Part shown: positions 5,032 through 7,193 of the stretch, in pieces
How the letters are laid out: every line of letters begins with the position of its first letter
Numbering within the stretch: the first letter of the stretch is position 1
Assembly (NCBI GenBank): GCA_051745305.1
Contig: JBNJDY010000072.1
Coordinates: 1-7,193 of the forward strand
Reading direction: 5' to 3'
Length of the DNA: 7,193 nt
Source: Saliniplasma sp051745305
GTDB taxonomy: Archaea > Thermoplasmatota > Thermoplasmata > Halarchaeoplasmatales > Halarchaeoplasmataceae
Program-made: the position numbers and the translations under genes
The notes under the pieces: generated by a model
Told to the model about the DNA's origin: nothing
The model's input: the letters and a program-made list of their open reading frames with translations, nothing else
The model's database searches: none

Positions 5032-7193
5032 TTGCAAAAAAAAGCAAGGTTTTTAGTTCTAATTGCTTGTTTGATCCTGGTATTATCTATTTTTTCTTCA
5101 GGTTCTATAGATTCATTGAAAAAATCTAACGATCATATAAATATGGAAAATTCGACCGACGATCTGAACCAAGAAGGGGTATATCCTTTTGAGAACGAGT
5201 ATCCCTCTGTTCAACAGCTTAACGATTGGTATGATACTTTAGTGAACGATAATTCCAATATCACCAAAAAAATCCATCTAGGCCAGTCTTGGGAAGGTAG
5301 GGATACTTGGGTGATCAAGGTATCGGATGATGTTGAAGAAGAACAGGACGAACCTAGTGTGTTTATCCATGGGAATCAACATGCTAGGGAATGGTCCACC
5401 AGTCAGGCCGCAGCGTATTACCTTTGGAGGTTGGTCGAGGACTATGGTTCTAATGAAACCATAACGTGGTTGGTGGATAATAGACAGATTTACGTTGCAC
5501 CAATGGTGAATCCCGATGGTTATATCTATGATGGTGATGGAGATTTGAATCAAGCGGCCGAATGGCGAAAGAACCGCAATGATTCAACTTCGACGGATTA
5601 TGTTGGTGTTGATTTGAACCGGAACTGGGATATCGATTGGGAAAGTGGTGATGATGATCCTGCTAGTGCAACTTATCATGGTGAAAATCCTTTCTCAGAA
5701 TATGAAACTCAAAATCTACGAGATTTTATCTTATCTAAAAATATCGATTCTTATCAGGATATACACAGCCATTATGGTACTCTGTTGATACCCTGGGCAC
5801 ATACTTCCGCTTCCTCACCTCATGATGCGTGGTACCGTGAGATGGCTGGTGATATGACATCCATGACCTCTTTTTTAGGTGATGATAGCCAACAGTACAG
5901 CTACGGACAGCCGGAGGATGAGATCGGTTACTCCGCACCTGGTGGAGCCTATGACTGGGCATATAACGAAACAGGTGCTATAGGGCTGTGTTATGAACTT
6001 TATACCCCCGACGACGGTATGGACGGGTTTTACCCGGCTGAGCAATACATAATGGACATCAATCTCGATGTTTATGATTCGTTAGTTTATCAAGCTAGGA
6101 TCGCGGATATCGATCTAGGTGATGGTAGTGACCATCTATATCCCCCCAGCCCTTATCTAGTGTATGGAACGGTCGAAGATGATACTGGTGAGATAGTTGA
6201 TGGAGTCGAATTATCAGTTGTTAATCACAATACAAATGAAACTATATACACCCAAACTGATCGGAACGGTTATTATGAGTTCAATTTTGGTAATCTAGTT
6301 GAAAATGGATACGATGAGGGCGATACTTTTTCGATCGAAGTGGCCGATACCAGCGAGGAATTCACGGTCGGAAGTGAATGGGGGGTCAGGAAAGACATGG
6401 TGGTAAATTCTATAACTCCTTCTATCGATGTAACACGACCTATGGGAGGAGAAACTTGGGAGTACGGAAATATAGAAGCTATAGAGTGGATAACTGAAGA
6501 AGGTGACAACCCCATAGACTCTGTTGACCTTGAATACAGTATAGATGGTGGTAGTTCTTACATAGATATAATGACGGGATTGGATGATACAGGCAGTTAT
6601 GATTGGGATGTACCGGATGTCACATCAGATGAAGTTGTAATCCAGGCAACCGTTCACGATACTGGAGGTCTCAGTGGTAGTGATAGTAGTTCCGAGTTCA
6701 CTATTTTGGGAACACCTCCGGAACCGTCGGAGAATTTGCACGTTGAACACAGCGGTACTGTCGGAGAAGAAGAGATTATAACTAACGGGACATTCCCAGA
6801 TAATTACGATCCATGGACACTTACGGAAGTACAAGCCGAAGATTTTGCCGGATGGGATGAAGCATCTTATGAGGAAGGTGGTTCTATCCACGTAAGTGCA
6901 CAGCAAGATGGTGACGGAGTCACCACCGAAGAAGCTCATTGGGAGCAAGATATCGGTCCAACATCTGATGAAATCACAGTGAACGCTGCATACAGGAAAA
7001 ATATCGTAGAGGATAGTGGAGATTGTAATGTAGATATCACCATCGAGTTACTCGTCCAGGATACAGATACTGGCTGGGAATCGATATACATAGATCAAGA
7101 CAGTACGGTAGGAGATTCAGGCTGGCTCGATTTTGGACCCGATGCTACATACATGCCGACAGGTGAAGTAAATGCTGTAAGAGCTTACATGTA
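5032..7193 (+). CDS. Secreted multidomain zinc carboxypeptidase, family M14 (3' end outside window)
   Basis: An exported metallocarboxypeptidase; 720 residues are visible and the frame is still open at the window edge. A Sec-type signal peptide spans about 1-24 (K3, K4, R6, hydrophobic core 7-21), with no lipobox. The M14 domain covers about 58-350. Zinc ligands are H117 and E120 (HAREW) and H245 (DIHSH); substrate-binding residues are R179 (WRKNR), N196 and R197 (DLNRNW) and Y300; the general base is E322 (CYELY). All match carboxypeptidase A positions, so it should be active. Y307 takes the place of specificity residue 255 (Ile in CPA, Asp in CPB), which suggests a preference for non-basic C-terminal residues. 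Only about 35 residues separate signal and catalytic domain, too few for the usual long propeptide. Then come a regulatory-like beta domain (about 375-446), a Kre9/KNH-like Ig domain (464-557, RPMGGETWEYG) and a jelly-roll or CBM-like domain (from about 566). Several N-x-S/T sequons occur. The many Asp and Glu residues suggest a marine or saline habitat. Confidence 0.93.
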   Translation, partial: MQKKARFLVLIACLILVLSIFSSGSIDSLKKSNDHINMENSTDDLNQEGVYPFENEYPSVQQLNDWYDTLVNDNSNITKKIHLGQSWEGRDTWVIKVSDDVEEEQDEPSVFIHGNQHAREWSTSQAAAYYLWRLVEDYGSNETITWLVDNRQIYVAPMVNPDGYIYDGDGDLNQAAEWRKNRNDSTSTDYVGVDLNRNWDIDWESGDDDPASATYHGENPFSEYETQNLRDFILSKNIDSYQDIHSHYGTLLIPWAHTSASSPHDAWYREMAGDMTSMTSFLGDDSQQYSYGQPEDEIGYSAPGGAYDWAYNETGAIGLCYELYTPDDGMDGFYPAEQYIMDINLDVYDSLVYQARIADIDLGDGSDHLYPPSPYLVYGTVEDDTGEIVDGVELSVVNHNTNETIYTQTDRNGYYEFNFGNLVENGYDEGDTFSIEVADTSEEFTVGSEWGVRKDMVVNSITPSIDVTRPMGGETWEYGNIEAIEWITEEGDNPIDSVDLEYSIDGGSSYIDIMTGLDDTGSYDWDVPDVTSDEVVIQATVHDTGGLSGSDSSSEFTILGTPPEPSENLHVEHSGTVGEEEIITNGTFPDNYDPWTLTEVQAEDFAGWDEASYEEGGSIHVSAQQDGDGVTTEEAHWEQDIGPTSDEITVNAAYRKNIVEDSGDCNVDITIELLVQDTDTGWESIYIDQDSTVGDSGWLDFGPDATYMPTGEVNAVRAYM

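Noticed and set aside
5032..5110. Lipoprotein signal in the M14 peptidase (C13)
   Set aside because: The cysteine lies in the middle of the hydrophobic core, not at a lipobox position after it.
5143..5145. ATG as the start of the M14 peptidase
   Set aside because: It would remove the signal peptide and has no Shine-Dalgarno site, whereas TTG at 5032 has both.
5278..6948. Four minus-strand open frames within the peptidase gene (5278-5553, 5735-5962, 6273-6515, 6625-6948)
   Set aside because: They are antisense to a frame with intact M14 and beta-domain motifs, and their translations resemble no family.

Overview
The window looks archaeal. The upstream regions carry TATA/BRE-like elements, there is a HerA/FtsK-type ATPase, and there is a pilin-like protein whose N-terminus (basic residues, then EGLPLYLILLVVIAGVG) is of a kind I associate with Thermoplasmatota. 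That lineage call is from memory and only moderately secure. Translation seems to use Shine-Dalgarno sites, and two genes have TTG starts that are each preceded by a well-spaced purine-rich site. No RNA gene, CRISPR array, insertion sequence or origin was recognised, and no stretch over 300 bases lacks a gene.

Layout. Positions 1-1863 (+) hold most of purL, cut at its 5' end by the window edge. Converging on it from the other strand are two tandem paralogues of 174 and 173 aa (1885-2409 and 2512-3033). They are about 43% identical and of unknown function, and resemble the V4R/HNOB-type small sensor domains. Upstream of them on the same strand lie a 434-aa HerA-like ATPase (3108-4412, TTG start) and, 19 bases before it, a 142-aa membrane-anchored pilin-like protein with a small Ig/carboxypeptidase-regulatory-like domain (4432-4860). 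A 171-base divergent promoter region follows. From 5032 to the right edge (+) runs a large secreted zinc carboxypeptidase of family M14. It has a TTG start and no stop inside the window, so it is easily missed by simple ORF listing.

How the genes may relate. PurL is housekeeping purine synthesis and probably unrelated to the rest. The pilin-like gene and the ATPase gene form a likely two-gene transcription unit. The two paralogues have their own promoter-like sequences but could also be read through from it. The carboxypeptidase is a multidomain extracellular enzyme: signal peptide, complete M14 catalytic domain, a regulatory-like beta domain, a Kre9/KNH-like Ig domain and a jelly-roll-like domain. 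Its second domain is of the same general kind as the ectodomain of the divergently encoded pilin-like protein, so both may work at the cell surface. The most uncertain and most interesting parts are the paralogue pair and the pairing of a surface pilin-like protein with a HerA-like ATPase.
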